Shown: positions 12,601-23,669 of the stretch, piece after piece | Layout of the letters: each line of letters begins with the position of its first letter | How positions within the stretch are numbered: the first letter of the stretch is position 1 | Notes under the pieces: model-generated | What the model was told of the DNA's origin: nothing | Database searches by the model: none | Seen by the model: only the letters and a program-made list of their open reading frames with translations | Program-made: the position numbers and the translations under genes | Assembly: GCA_013396995.1 (NCBI GenBank) | Contig: VWZP01007510.1 | Span: 12,865-76,864, forward strand | From: Dicaeum eximium | Taxonomy: Eukaryota; Chordata; Aves; Passeriformes; Dicaeidae | Direction of reading: 5' to 3' | Length of the DNA stretch: 64,000 nt

Positions 12601-15060
12601 CTGCACAGGGCATGGTGCCACAAAAAAAGGAAGGTTTCCAGCAGAAAGCTCAGGGATACTGAGGTGTTCGTCCCACAATCCACCCCCTGCAAGCCCTCCA
12701 GCCCTGCGTGAGGAATGAGCTGGGAGCCAGGGATGCCATCAGGACCAGCTTCCCCATGGCTGGGACACCCCTGGCCAGTGCTCCCAGCTGTGCTCATTGT
12801 TCACCATGTGATGGGCCCAGCACCTCAATGTCAGCTGTTCCTGGGCACATCCCCAGGGGAGGCTGGCACCCACCCCCAGCCCCCAGCAGCAAAGCTCCCG
12901 ATGGGAATGGCCCTGCAGGATGAAAGGGATGGAGCCTCTCCACACCCACAAGTGCTGGGATGCATCACAGCAGCTCCAGCAGCAGCCGGAGAGTGGTTGG
13001 GTTGAAGGGCTTGAGTGCACAGGAGTCAAAGGAGATTTTGGGAAGGGAAGGAAAGGGATGAGAAGCATTGTGACTCTGGAGCCACTGCCCTGGTGCCACC
13101 TTTGGGAAGCAAAGTGCTGTGTCCACCTTGCTGCAACCCACAGAAGAGCTATGGGGACAGCAGTGCTTCAGTGCAGCCTTAATCCCAAAGAAAAATCCCC
13201 AGATAAGACTGGATGTGGCCACGATATGATGCCACACGGTTGATGAAAAGCAACTTCTGAGCCTCCCCAGGACCTCTCCCATCTCTCCCCTCTTACCTGT
13301 GTCTCCCACCATGGGTAAGGACGTGATTTCCCAGCCCTCCCCTGACCCCATTAGCTGTGGTTGTATTGCCAGCACTAATTACCCGAGCCACTCCCTCCCC
13401 TCCAGTGAAGGGAAAACACCTGGAGTGATTCACACACCTGAGGGATGTTACAGGGGGGAACACACCTGTGCTCAGCCAGCCAGAGATGGGTTTGCAAAAG
13501 GAGAATATTTTATTTTCAAATGCTATTTGCATGATCTCAAGGTGTGACCTGCAGCACTCTTTGTTAATGATTTCTAATTGATTTCCTCAGTCCCAGCAGT
13601 GCCTCTGGCAGGAGCAGCAGATGCTCTGGGTGGGTTTGAGCACAGCAATAGGAAGTGGCAGATGGCTCCAGTCCCCAGAACCAGGCAGTACAGGATGGAT
13701 TAAAAATTATTATAAGATTTATTAACCCTTCAAGAATTATTTTTATTCTATGGTACAGCTGGAGAAACAGGGACAAGAGCTCGCTCTGAAATTTGCAAGC
13801 TGGAAAAGGCCCCAAAATGTCAATGTTCCCAGGAAAAATTAGGAAATAAAAACAGTTGTTCTTCTTTAGCCAAAACATCATATTTCTGCAAAGTCACTTT
13901 GTTTTCTTTGTGATTTGTCAAAGCTGGTAACAGAGTGCAAAATAAAACAAATTATTTCCAAACAAGAGTAACTTTACAATTAAAAAAATGTAAATATTTG
14001 TACTGACGGGGAGAAAAGAGCTGCTCCAACGCTTTCAGGATCTTCCCTAACGCCTATTTCCCCACCCAGCATGTTTTGCTTTAGTTTTTACAAGGAATCA
14101 ACAGTTGGAGAAAGCTTTTGGATTTTCCAGTGGAAAAGAGCTGGAGGGACACTCTTCCTACAAGTTCCGCCAATTAGCGCCTGGCTCCCCAGCCCGCTGC
14201 TGCTGTGAATTTTCCACTGCTGGAAATTTTAAATATCAAAACTGGATGTTTTCCTCCAAGACAGATGGGACCGTGTGCAGGGCAGCTGACACCACAGGCT
14301 GCTCCTGCAGCCCTCTGGGTTACGGGAATGTCCAGCTGCGCGTGACCCATTTCTCCTGAAAAAGCTCATTTTCCACCCAACAGCAGCTTGGTTTTGTCTG
14401 CCCGTGGGACAGTGAGCAGGGGGAGAGCCAGGACATCTCTGAAATCCTCCAGCTGCTCCCCTGCCCTTCCTGCTTGTGCACGCCAGCAGCTGCCCAGATG
14501 TGCCTGTGCTCCAGATGTGCAGCATCACTGCAAACCTGCAGCAGTGTCCCCACAGAGCTGGAAGGGGGCCATGACTCATGTTCTATCCTGAATCCCAGGC
14601 AAGGCCTGACAGCTGGAACACGGTGCCAGGGTCAGAGCGTGCGTGGGGACTGCCCAGCACAGGGGCAAGCCCTTAGTGCTCTTGTCAAACCCAGTCGTGT
14701 TTTATTAAGAGCATTAAAGGTAATTTTTTTCCCCTTTAAACCTATAACCCACACACCAAATACCTCCCCTTAATCAGAAATACAATTTCCAACACATTAA
14801 ATATTTAGCAGCTATGCTGAAGCAGCGGGACAATAAAGAGCAATAACATTTGGGTGAAGTAAAGAGGTCTCATTTAATTATTTGGTTGCACAAAAGTAAG
14901 GCCAAGTCCAGGGAACTGCTCCTTGCCCCAGCCCAGCCTTTCCACCAACACCATCAGGTGTCTGTGCCCGGCTGGAGTTGAGCATCCCGAGGTCAGCATC
15001 ACTTTGGGGGCCGGGGGAAGCGCTGGGGCTCTGGCCCAGGGGGCTCAGCCTTGCAGCCCG
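9670..15060. other. Intergenic, no gene seen
   Basis: G+C-moderate unique DNA, with AT-richer patches near 13.7-14.0 kb and 14.7-14.9 kb. I found no exon with family similarity and no repeat family I can name. Confidence 0.5.
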
Positions 15061-15063
15061 GGA

Positions 15064-15246
15064 CTGCTCCCTCTGCTCTCCCCGCTCCCTCTGCTCTCCT
15101 TTCTCTCCCTGCTCCCTTTGCTCTCCCTGCTTCCTCTGCTCTCCCTGCTCTCCCTTCTCTCCCTTCTCTCCCTGCTCTCCCTGCTCTCCCTGCTCTCTCC
15201 CCTCTCCCTGCTCTCTCCGCTCTCTCTGCTCTCCCTGCCTGCTCCG
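15064..15246. repeat. Polypyrimidine tract, CTCTCCCTG units
   Basis: About 180 bp made largely of C and T with G only at regular points, built on a 9-bp CTCTCCCTG-like unit. Such strand-asymmetric runs can form triplex DNA. Open frames across it are artefacts. Confidence 0.9.
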
Positions 15247-15345
15247 GAGCTGTCCCGGAGCTGTCCCGGCGCTGTCCCGGAGCTGTCCCGGTGCTCTCGG
15301 AGCTGTCCCGGCGCTGTCCCGGAGCTGTCCCGGTGCTCTCGGAGC
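15244..15345. repeat. GC-rich minisatellite, 11-bp units in a 42-bp duplication
   Basis: AGCTGTCCCGG-type units. The block 15,259-15,300 is repeated exactly at 15,301-15,342, so the 42-bp duplication is recent or homogenised. Confidence 0.93.
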
Positions 15346-17806
15346 GGCGGTGAGCCAGCGGCAGCACAGCTGACTCAGCCCTGCCGAGGAGCAGAGAGGG
15401 AGGCAAAAAGAGAGTGGATCTTGCGGTGTTAGTGATGGGATCAAACCTCAGCTACAGCTGGGAGGGGGAGGAATGAAACATGGGAAGACAAAAGCAGGAT
15501 TCCTGTGGTCAGCTCACTCCATAAATGACACGATGAGCCCTCTTTGGTCACTGAATTGCTCTTGAAACCCATGGCCATCTAAACCTGGTGCAGGAAAAAC
15601 ACCTTGCAAATGAAGGGCAACTTACCCCGGATAGTTTCCATCTCTGGGTGTTTTTTTCGGGGAGCACAACAACCACAACTCACGAATGTGGAATATTTTC
15701 CCTTTTCAAGTGTCTCTAAAAGGAAGTGAAAACCCTTGGGAAGGCTCCTGGTGCCAGGGAAAGCAGAGTTCTTCAGGGGAAAAGCCTTTATCCACACTGT
15801 GCTGAACCCAGGGGCCAGGGCACTTCCAGCTGCCCAAGTGGACACATGAGGTTGATATCCCAAAAGCACCAATTTGGGGGAGCTGCATGCATGAGGAGAG
15901 AAGCATTCAATGAGAAAACCCCATGATGTATCTGCAAAATCTCTGCTGAGGGGCCATGGGAACATCATCATTCCTGATCCTTTCCAAGGAATCTGCTTCA
16001 CCTGGGCACCTGGCTGCACACACCATCCCCAGCCCTGCTCCACAAAGTAATTTTAAGGGTAATAACCAGAAAACAAAGCCATATCAAGGGGCCCTGGCTG
16101 AGCAGGCTGCTCTGAGCCCACTGCCTGCAGAAAACTGATCCCAGGGGAGAAAGAGTTTCCTTAATCAGCAAGGGTGAGGAGGGCACAGGACCAGGGCAGG
16201 GCTGTTCTCAGGATTTTTATTTAGGTGGCAGAGAAATCTGACTGCAACAGAAAGGAGCTGGAAAAACAAACAGGTGTGTCCAGCAGCAAAGGGGCCGTAG
16301 CTATAGCAATGGGACAGGCCCTGTTGACAAAAGGCTGCACAAAGGACCTTCTTGAGAGATTAAAGTGGTTTAGGAGCTGGCAGGGTTTCCCGGGAAGGCG
16401 CCGTGGAAGGCAATTGTTGAAAAATCAGAACAGGGGCACAGGGGCACTGAGCACAAATCTGCCCCCTGCAGCATCCCCCGGGGCCAGAGCCAGGGTGGGG
16501 TTCCTCAGAGCTCGTGGAAATGTGTGGCTGTGCACAGGATTGCTCCATTGCTCCCAGCAGCACGGCAGGGCCCTGGCTCTGCAGCAGACACCCCAAAGAG
16601 ATGGTTTATTATGGTTTATTTTGGGCATCCCCAGCTCTGCTTGCCAGATGCTGCTTTTCCTGTTACCCTCTGCAGATGCAGCCTGGGGCTGCAGCTCTCT
16701 GCCTTGCAGAGGTGCCCAGGGTTTGGGTGGGCAGTGCAGGTGCCCTGCCCAGTGCTTTACCTGGACACCTCCCCCAAGCCTCCCTTGCTCCCATCCCAGG
16801 CACCCACAAAGGGAGAGGTGAGATGCTGCTGCTGGGTTGTGCAGCTCTTGCAAGAGCCCTGATGGCAGCACCTGAAGCAAAACCATGAACAGCAGGTCAA
16901 CCCAACACCCATCACATGGTGTCCAGGGTGCAGCACCCCTGAACAGCCCCAGGCTCCTGTCTTGCTTTGTTTCTGCTTCAACCCCTGCAGAAAGCGAGGC
17001 TTTGGTGCAGCAAAAACCTCCTGGAGATCCAGCAGCCAGAAGAGACGTGTCTGAGGCAGGAGTTTGGCTGTGCCACCAGAGAGAAGCTCAGAGGGTCAAA
17101 CTGCAGAGCCAGACTTGGGAGCCAGGGGCTGTCAGGGACACTGGTGGGACACCAGCAGCAGCCTTTGCCCAGAGAGATTCACACTGAGATCGAGTTCTGC
17201 CACAGACAGGGAGTCCTGAATGCCCAAGTGAACCAGCTGCTCACCAGCTAAGCTGCAATTTATTTTTTTCTGGTTTGATTTATCTGAGGCTTTCCAGAGG
17301 ACTAGTTTGTAATTAAAGCCAAGGATCAGTTGCACTGATAACTGTGTGACCTCATGTACAACCACTCCACAGCAAAGAGGAAAAGTCTTAAAAGGAAAAA
17401 AAGCCCCAGAGATTGTCTTGGGCAGATGATGGACACTGGCACTGGCAGCCCATGGTGGCATCATTGCTGTGTCCATCAGGGTTATAAAGGGCTGGTGGGT
17501 CACTTGTGTGCCACGAGCCACATTCTGAGGGGGGAACAAACTGGACACAAACCAGGGAAGCCAAAACTGCAACAGAGAGCTGGTCCCGGGGTAAGGTGAG
17601 TGATAGGGTGCTGCTTTCTGGGGGAAATCCAGAATTCCCCCAGGGAGTGCAAACTCCTCTTTCGCAGGAGCCCAGGAATGAAACACGTGCTGCAAAAGGC
17701 AGAGCCGTCCCCGCAGCGTCACCCACGGGTTTTCAGCTGGGAGAAGCCTCAGGGCTGCTTTCAGCCAGGGGAGCTGCTGCAGCTGCAGAGCCCGGCAGGA
17801 CCCCGC
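15346..17806. other. Intergenic, no gene seen
   Basis: G+C-moderate sequence lying between two minisatellites. Overlapping open frames on both strands are short and unlike any family I know. Confidence 0.5.
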
Positions 17807-17807
17807 T

Positions 17808-18721
17808 CCGTGTGTCCCTGTCCCTGTACGGAACGGGCCCTGTCCCTGTCCCTGTAGGGAACGGGCCCTGTCCCGGTCCGTGTGTCCCTGTCCCTGTCCC
17901 TGTAGGGAACGGGCCCTGTCCCGGTCCGTGTGTCCCTGCCCCTGTCACTGTACGGAACAGGCTCACCCGGTCCCTGTGTCCCTGTCCGGAACGGGCGGTC
18001 CCGGTCCCTGTGTCCCTGTCCGGAACGGGCGGTCCCGGTCCCTGTGTCCCTGTCCGGAACGGGCGGTCCCGGTCCCTGTGTCCCTGTCCCTGTACGGAAC
18101 AGGCTCACCCGGTCCCTGTGTCCCTGTCCTTGCGTCCCTGTAGGGAACAGGCGCTCCCGGTCCCTGTGTCCCTGTCCCTGTCCCTGTAGGGAACGGGCCC
18201 TGTCCCGGTCCGTGTGTCTCTGTCCCTGTCCCTGTACGGAACAGGCTCACCCGGTCCCTGTGTCCCCGTCCCTGTGTCCCTGTAGGGAACAGGCGCTCCC
18301 GGTCCCTGTGTCCCTGTCCCTGTCCCTGTAGGGAACGGGCCCTGTCCCGGTCCGTGTGTCCCTGTCCCTGTCCCTGTAGGGAACGGGCCCTGTCCCGGTC
18401 CGTGTGTCCCTGTCCCTGTCCCTGTAGGGAACGGGCCCTGTCCCGGTCCGTGTGTCCCTGTCCCTGTCACTGTACGGAACAGGCTCACCCGGTCCCTGTG
18501 TCCCCGTCCCTGTGTCCCTGTAGGGAACAGGCGCTCCCGGTCCCTGTGTCCCTGTCCCTGTCCCTGTAGGGAACGGGCCCTGTCCCGGTCCGTGTGTCTC
18601 TGTCCCTGTCCCTGTACGGAACAGGCTCACCCGGTCCCTGTGTCCCCGTCCCTGTGTCCCTGTAGGGAACAGGCGCTCCCGGTCCCTGTGTCCCTGTCCC
18701 TGTCCCTGTACGGAACGGGCG

Positions 18722-18771
<50 letters not shown>

Positions 18772-18882
18772 AGGGAACGGGCGGTCCCGGTCCCTGTGTC
18801 CCTGTCCCTGTAGAGAACGGGCTCTCCCGGTCCGTGTGTCCCTGTCCCTGTCCCTGTCCCTGTCCCGAACAGGCTCTCCCGG
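17808..18882. repeat. TCCCTG minisatellite with 48-bp and 142-bp higher-order periods
   Basis: About 1.07 kb of TCCCTG hexamers broken by GGGAACGGGCCCTGTCCCGG blocks. Blocks recur every 48 bp (17,857/17,905; 18,331/18,379/18,427) and a larger unit every 142 bp (18,151/18,293; 18,531/18,673). The minus strand is (GGGACA)n, a G-quadruplex pattern. The longest pure hexamer run is about 18,724-18,771. Open frames of over 300 codons here are artefacts of the stop-free hexamer. Confidence 0.95.
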
Positions 18883-20476
18883 CCCCGCACGGCACACGCC
18901 GTTCTCAGCTGGCGAAGCTCCGCGCTCTCTGCCTGCCGAGGGCTGGGGATGCGCTTGAGGCAACGAACCAGGGAAGAAACGCGATTTTAGTGCAGAAAAA
19001 ACTCTCTGAGAGCAGCAGCCACTCAGCCGGGAGAGCATCGGCACCACGGCTGTCCTGAGCCTCCGCTGGACTCCACAAAGGGGCATCGAGCGTTGGAAAA
19101 AAGCAGGGGAAAAATGCCAAGGATCTGGAGGGATTTTCTTATGCCCTAACACTGGTTTTGAGAGTGAGGAAGCCTCGTGGAGCAGAGTGATTCCTGCAGT
19201 GCATGGCAAGCACAAGCACAGGGGACAGGCACTGGACATCAGGGCAGGCTCCTCATCCGTGGATATCCCCTCTCAATTCTGTGCCGGCTTAATTAAAGAC
19301 AGGCTATTACTGCCCAGCAGCAGCTCTGCCGGTGCTAAGCATTATTAGTGCAAAAGTGAGGAGAGGCTTGCTTTAAGGTCAGAGAGGCTTTGAGTTTCTG
19401 GTAAATAAAGCAACTATTTTCAGCTCCCCAGGTCCTGCCCCCACAGGACTGCCTTCCTCGACCCAAGGAAAAGGCAGGAGCCAGAGCAGCGAGCACTGAG
19501 CACACCCTCCCAGATGCCATCACCTCTGGAGAGGCTGAGCCATCCTCTGCAGAAAAATAAGGTGGCAAAAGATCAAACACATCACGGTGTATTTTGAAAC
19601 TGGCAATTGAGTGGGGGAGAAAAATGATGTCGTTTAAAATCTAGTAGGTATCCAATACTGACCCCACAGAGGATGCAATGAAATGTTCTTTTTAAATATT
19701 AACTCACTGTAGGAAGGAACAAAACCAAAAACCAAAACAAGCAAACTAACAACCTCCCCCTTCACTCCCCCTCAATTAAAAAAAACATTGGTGGGGAGAA
19801 AAGAGCCCAACTTGCTGCTCAGGGGAATAAAAACCCCAAGGTGTGAGTGGGGAGATTTCTGGGAAACCATTGACATTTTTGATGAATGAGTTTTCTGTGG
19901 GTGGTTGATGTAGAGAAGGGTAAGAAACGCAGACATGATTTATTCTCAAGCAAAATGATGAGAATAAAGGTCTCGTGACTCAACACTTCTCCTGACTCAA
20001 GAATTCATCTTTTTGTTTCCTGCCTTTGCAGATCCCGCTGGGTGCCAGGGAAAGCCACGCGATTTGCGCAATTCCCATCGGCAGCACGGCCCCTTTAGGC
20101 TCCAAGGCAACAAACCCAATTTAAAGCCTACCTCTAAAATCTGAACAAGATGTGCTTAAGATTACACCTTAATTCCATATTTAACTCGATCCAAGATAAG
20201 CACAGTGGTGAACTGAAGCCCCAGAAAATGTCAATTTACGTATGCACATCGAAGTCTTATCAGAGGTGACTTCAAATTGGAGAGGAAAATCTGCACAGGA
20301 TGCTTTTGCTGATTAGAAAGTATAAAATCCTAAGGGGAAGCATTTCCTGTGATTCCTCAGGTGTTTTGTTGGTTCTTAGAAACGTTGTGTGGTTGAGGAA
20401 GTTAAAACCTTTGGGTGTCTGGAGGGCAGTGAGGTGAGAACAGAGGTTCAGCCCACAACACAAAGGTGTGTAAAAG
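18883..20476. other. Intergenic, no gene seen
   Basis: Starts with a CpG-richer stretch (about 18,880-19,050) beside the minisatellite, then becomes AT-rich unique sequence. Confidence 0.5.
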
Positions 20477-20655
20477 ATCAGAGAATCATGGAATAGGATT
20501 GGAAAGGACCTTAAAGCCCATCCCATCCCACCCCTGCCATGGCAGGGACACTTTCCACTGTCCCAGGTTGCTCCAAACCTTGTCCAACCTGGCCTTGGAC
20601 ACTTCCAGGGATGGGCAGGCACAGCTGCTCTGGGACACCTGTGCCAGTGTAAGGG
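20477..20655 (-). mobile_element. CR1 LINE 3' fragment
   Basis: Reversed CR1: AGAGAATCATGGAATAGGAT, GGAAAGGACCTTAAAGCCCA and GGTTGCTCCAAACCTTGTCC. About 180 bp remain. Confidence 0.92.
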
Positions 20656-23600
20656 GAATGACATTATACAGAGCTAAAAAGAATTTAGAGTGGCCTTACC
20701 AACACCTCCTGGATGTGATGATCCAACTGTGAGCAGATGCCAACAAAGTGTTTTGGAAATGAGCCTGTAAGAGAAGCTACCACTGACAAACATTTGCAGG
20801 CACTTCAGTTCACATTTCCTTAGATTTCATAAAACTGACTTTTTCCATGCAACGCAAGTTTAAATATTTGTTATTTGCACTGCAAATGTTAAGGAAAAAA
20901 CCTCCAAAATGCAATAAGATTTATGCAGTAAGATTATGGAAAGTCAGACAGCTAAGTGGGGAACGGAAAGAAGAAATCAGCTGAAAAAAAATTCATTGCT
21001 GTTGTCAGAAAAGGATTAGTAGGAAAAACTCCTCAGCCAACTGCTCAGCACTTGAGGAAAGACCCCATCTTTGACACAGACCAGTTATCTCTTCTCCCCC
21101 TCTTTTCCACGCTCCCTAAATCCAAACATTGATTCTTTTTATATTCAAGGGATGGGAATTTCTAAATGCTAAGTACCACTCCAAAACTGCCCAAGATTTC
21201 CATCTATTTATCATCAGGAATGCTTGTGGATGTTTCCAGTTGGAGGAAAAAAGATTTTGGGGTTTTTTTTCAAGTGTTTATTCCTGCATACCCACGTGTG
21301 AGGCCCACTGCAGTGTGGGCTGGAGCTGGGTACCAGCTTTTTATTGTTTGTTCTTTCTTAGGTAAAAACCAGGAAAGATTTTACTGCAGAATAGACCTGA
21401 TTACATTGGACCTGACCATCATGGAAAGAATGAGCTTTAATCTCACTTCCTTCACCTCTTACTTATTCACAGTAGATTTCTCTCTTATTCATTTGAATCA
21501 GGGTTGACTACTTTGCTTTAAAAGCAGAGGTGAGACGGGCCAGACTTCAGTTTCCCCCTACAAAACCCAGTACAGTTCCTGTTTTTCCAGGCTGTGTTAC
21601 CAACAGACATTCTTTGTTCCAGTCATTATCCAGCCTGGCCTCCTGGTCCAACCTCTTTACATGTACTAATGTGTTTTCCAACATTCTAGAGCTTTCCCTA
21701 AAGGCCAGCTCATGCTTTTCAAGGCTCCCATGGTTGGGGTTTGTCCCCTGGAAATAGGAATGATGCTTGTGCTGGTGCCTCCCCAGCAGACTCAACACAA
21801 TTCACTTCAGGGGGATTCACCATTGAAAAGGGGAAGGACTAAATCAGATTATTGGGCCTTTTTCTGTCCCAGGGTGCCCAGATTTTATAGCAGGGTATTC
21901 CAGGGAGTTGCAGACAGTCATTCCAGGTTTAAAATGGTATAAACAGGCAGGTGTTGTTGCCCTTGCATTTGTGAAGGTACAAAACCCACTGGAAACATCA
22001 GACCTGAGCTGGGCTGTGGGACTGGGCCAGTTCTGCTTTAAACACAGCTCAGCCTTCTCCTAAAAGTAGATTTTTGAAAGTCACCCACCTCTAAGCTAAC
22101 TTGTAGCCTACTTTTGATCTGTTGGAAGAAAAACACTCTTAATGAACTTGACCTGAAAAGCAGATCCAAGGTGCCATGGATGTGCCCTCTGTTACATTCC
22201 CGTGCCTGGCACCACGCTACATTTCAGAGCAATTACACTCAACTTCTTCAGGTTTATCAGCTGAAACCTCAAACCTCAGGGAACACTCCTCACCCTCCCA
22301 CACCCTCACAATCCTATTATTTATTTGTGTTTAATAAAATTACCTAATTAGCCCATTCTCCAAGGAAACAACTTGCAGCTTTAGGCAAATGCAGGAAGAT
22401 GTTGACTGACACAGCCCTTTCCTCGAGCCAAACCCAAACAACCTCCTCAATTAAACCCCCTGGACCAGGCAGGCACGAGCACCTCTGCTGATAAACATCA
22501 CTAATTACAATCAACACCTACTAACACAAATCTCAGCTTTACAGGAGACATCTGGGACCTCCAGATGTGTGTTTCAGATCTCAAAGTAAATACACACAGG
22601 CATTGAAACCAATGGATAGCCACGGGAAAACTGAATTTTTATGGTAAGGCCACTGGAATGTAAACAGCAGAGCTGGAATTTAAGAGATGACTCCAGAAGT
22701 CTGGTTCCTGCATAGCTCAATGCAGTATCAGATATTTACCAACCACATGAGGACAAGCAGGTTTGCTTACAGGCATGGAAAATGAGGATTCCTAAGAAAA
22801 ACCCTGGATCTCACTACAAACTCCAACATTAAACATTCAGCGAGGAGAAAAAGAAACAAAAAACAGACACCATGTTGTACTTTTTTTGATTTTATAGAAT
22901 TTTTACAATATATTTCTCTTCATTTGCATATTTTACCCACATCTGTAGCTTTCTTTTTACATGTTGAACTGAACTGGAATAAATCTAAAGGTCTGATATA
23001 TTTTAAACAACTGATAAAAATTGCAAAGTAGTAAACCCGTAAGAAAAGAAATTATAAAACTCTCGTTTTTAAGTGTTTAATGAAAGCAAGTCAAATGTAT
23101 CATTAGGAACAATATGGTTTGTTTTAAACACATCATAGGTGATTCAGGCAGGACAACTTTTTTAGTTTTTCTTATATTAGGCACATTTTTTTTCAGTATA
23201 CCTGTTTTCCAGACAGTTTTATACAATTCAATAGCATCATTCACATCCACTTGGAACTTCTGCATAATTTTCAAAATGTAATTGATCATGAATATTCATT
23301 ATTGGTATTCTATTCCTCTTTCCTTAGAGCTACCAGAAGAAAAAAAAAATAATCAGTGTTTCTTGTCTGTTAAAAAATCCATAATTAATGATTTGAGTTA
23401 TAAGGCAGCAACAGATTCAGTGTCAACTCAGGTCACAGTCCTTCAGTTCCATCTAGTGGGTAGAAATTATATTTAGTGGACACTGTTCCTAGACAGTTCC
23501 TTCAGGGCAAGACGACTGACTCAGAGGCCAGTCACTGCTGGTAGAGTAAGTTGAGTGGTAATGCCTAGCAAGGAATTCTGGCCATTCCTGTGTCATCCTT

Positions 23601-23669
23601 GCAGCCTCATGTCTTCATCCAGAAAGCAAAAGGACAGTGCAACAGAAAAAAAAAAGGTGACTGTGACAG
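20656..23669. other. Intergenic or extended ZZEF1 3' UTR
   Basis: AT-rich, with no gene seen. The part from about 22,870 to 23,669 could belong to a longer ZZEF1 transcript. At 22,318-22,338 there are AATAAA signals on both strands within 20 bp. Confidence 0.45.

Noticed and set aside
14878..15444. Long frames rich in Leu-Ser or Glu-Gly-Arg on both strands
   Set aside because: They come from the CTCTCCCTG tract and the neighbouring minisatellite.
17808..18882. CRISPR-like alternation of repeats and spacers
   Set aside because: The 'spacers' are themselves TCCCTG hexamers, the setting is vertebrate, and no cas genes are present.
18247..19239. Minus-strand open frame of 330 codons, rich in Gly-Thr-Gly
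   Set aside because: It is the stop-free translation of the TCCCTG hexamer array. All frames on both strands are similarly open, and no domain or splice structure supports it.
21540..21990. Possible LTR or other repeat in the 21.5-22.0 kb stretch
   Set aside because: No terminal TG/CA ends, tail or CR1 words could be identified, so it is left as unique sequence.
1..22800. Exons of ATP2A3, the expected neighbour beyond the ZZEF1 3' end in human
   Set aside because: I looked for P-type ATPase motifs such as DKTGT on both strands among the open frames and saw none. The neighbour probably lies further left.
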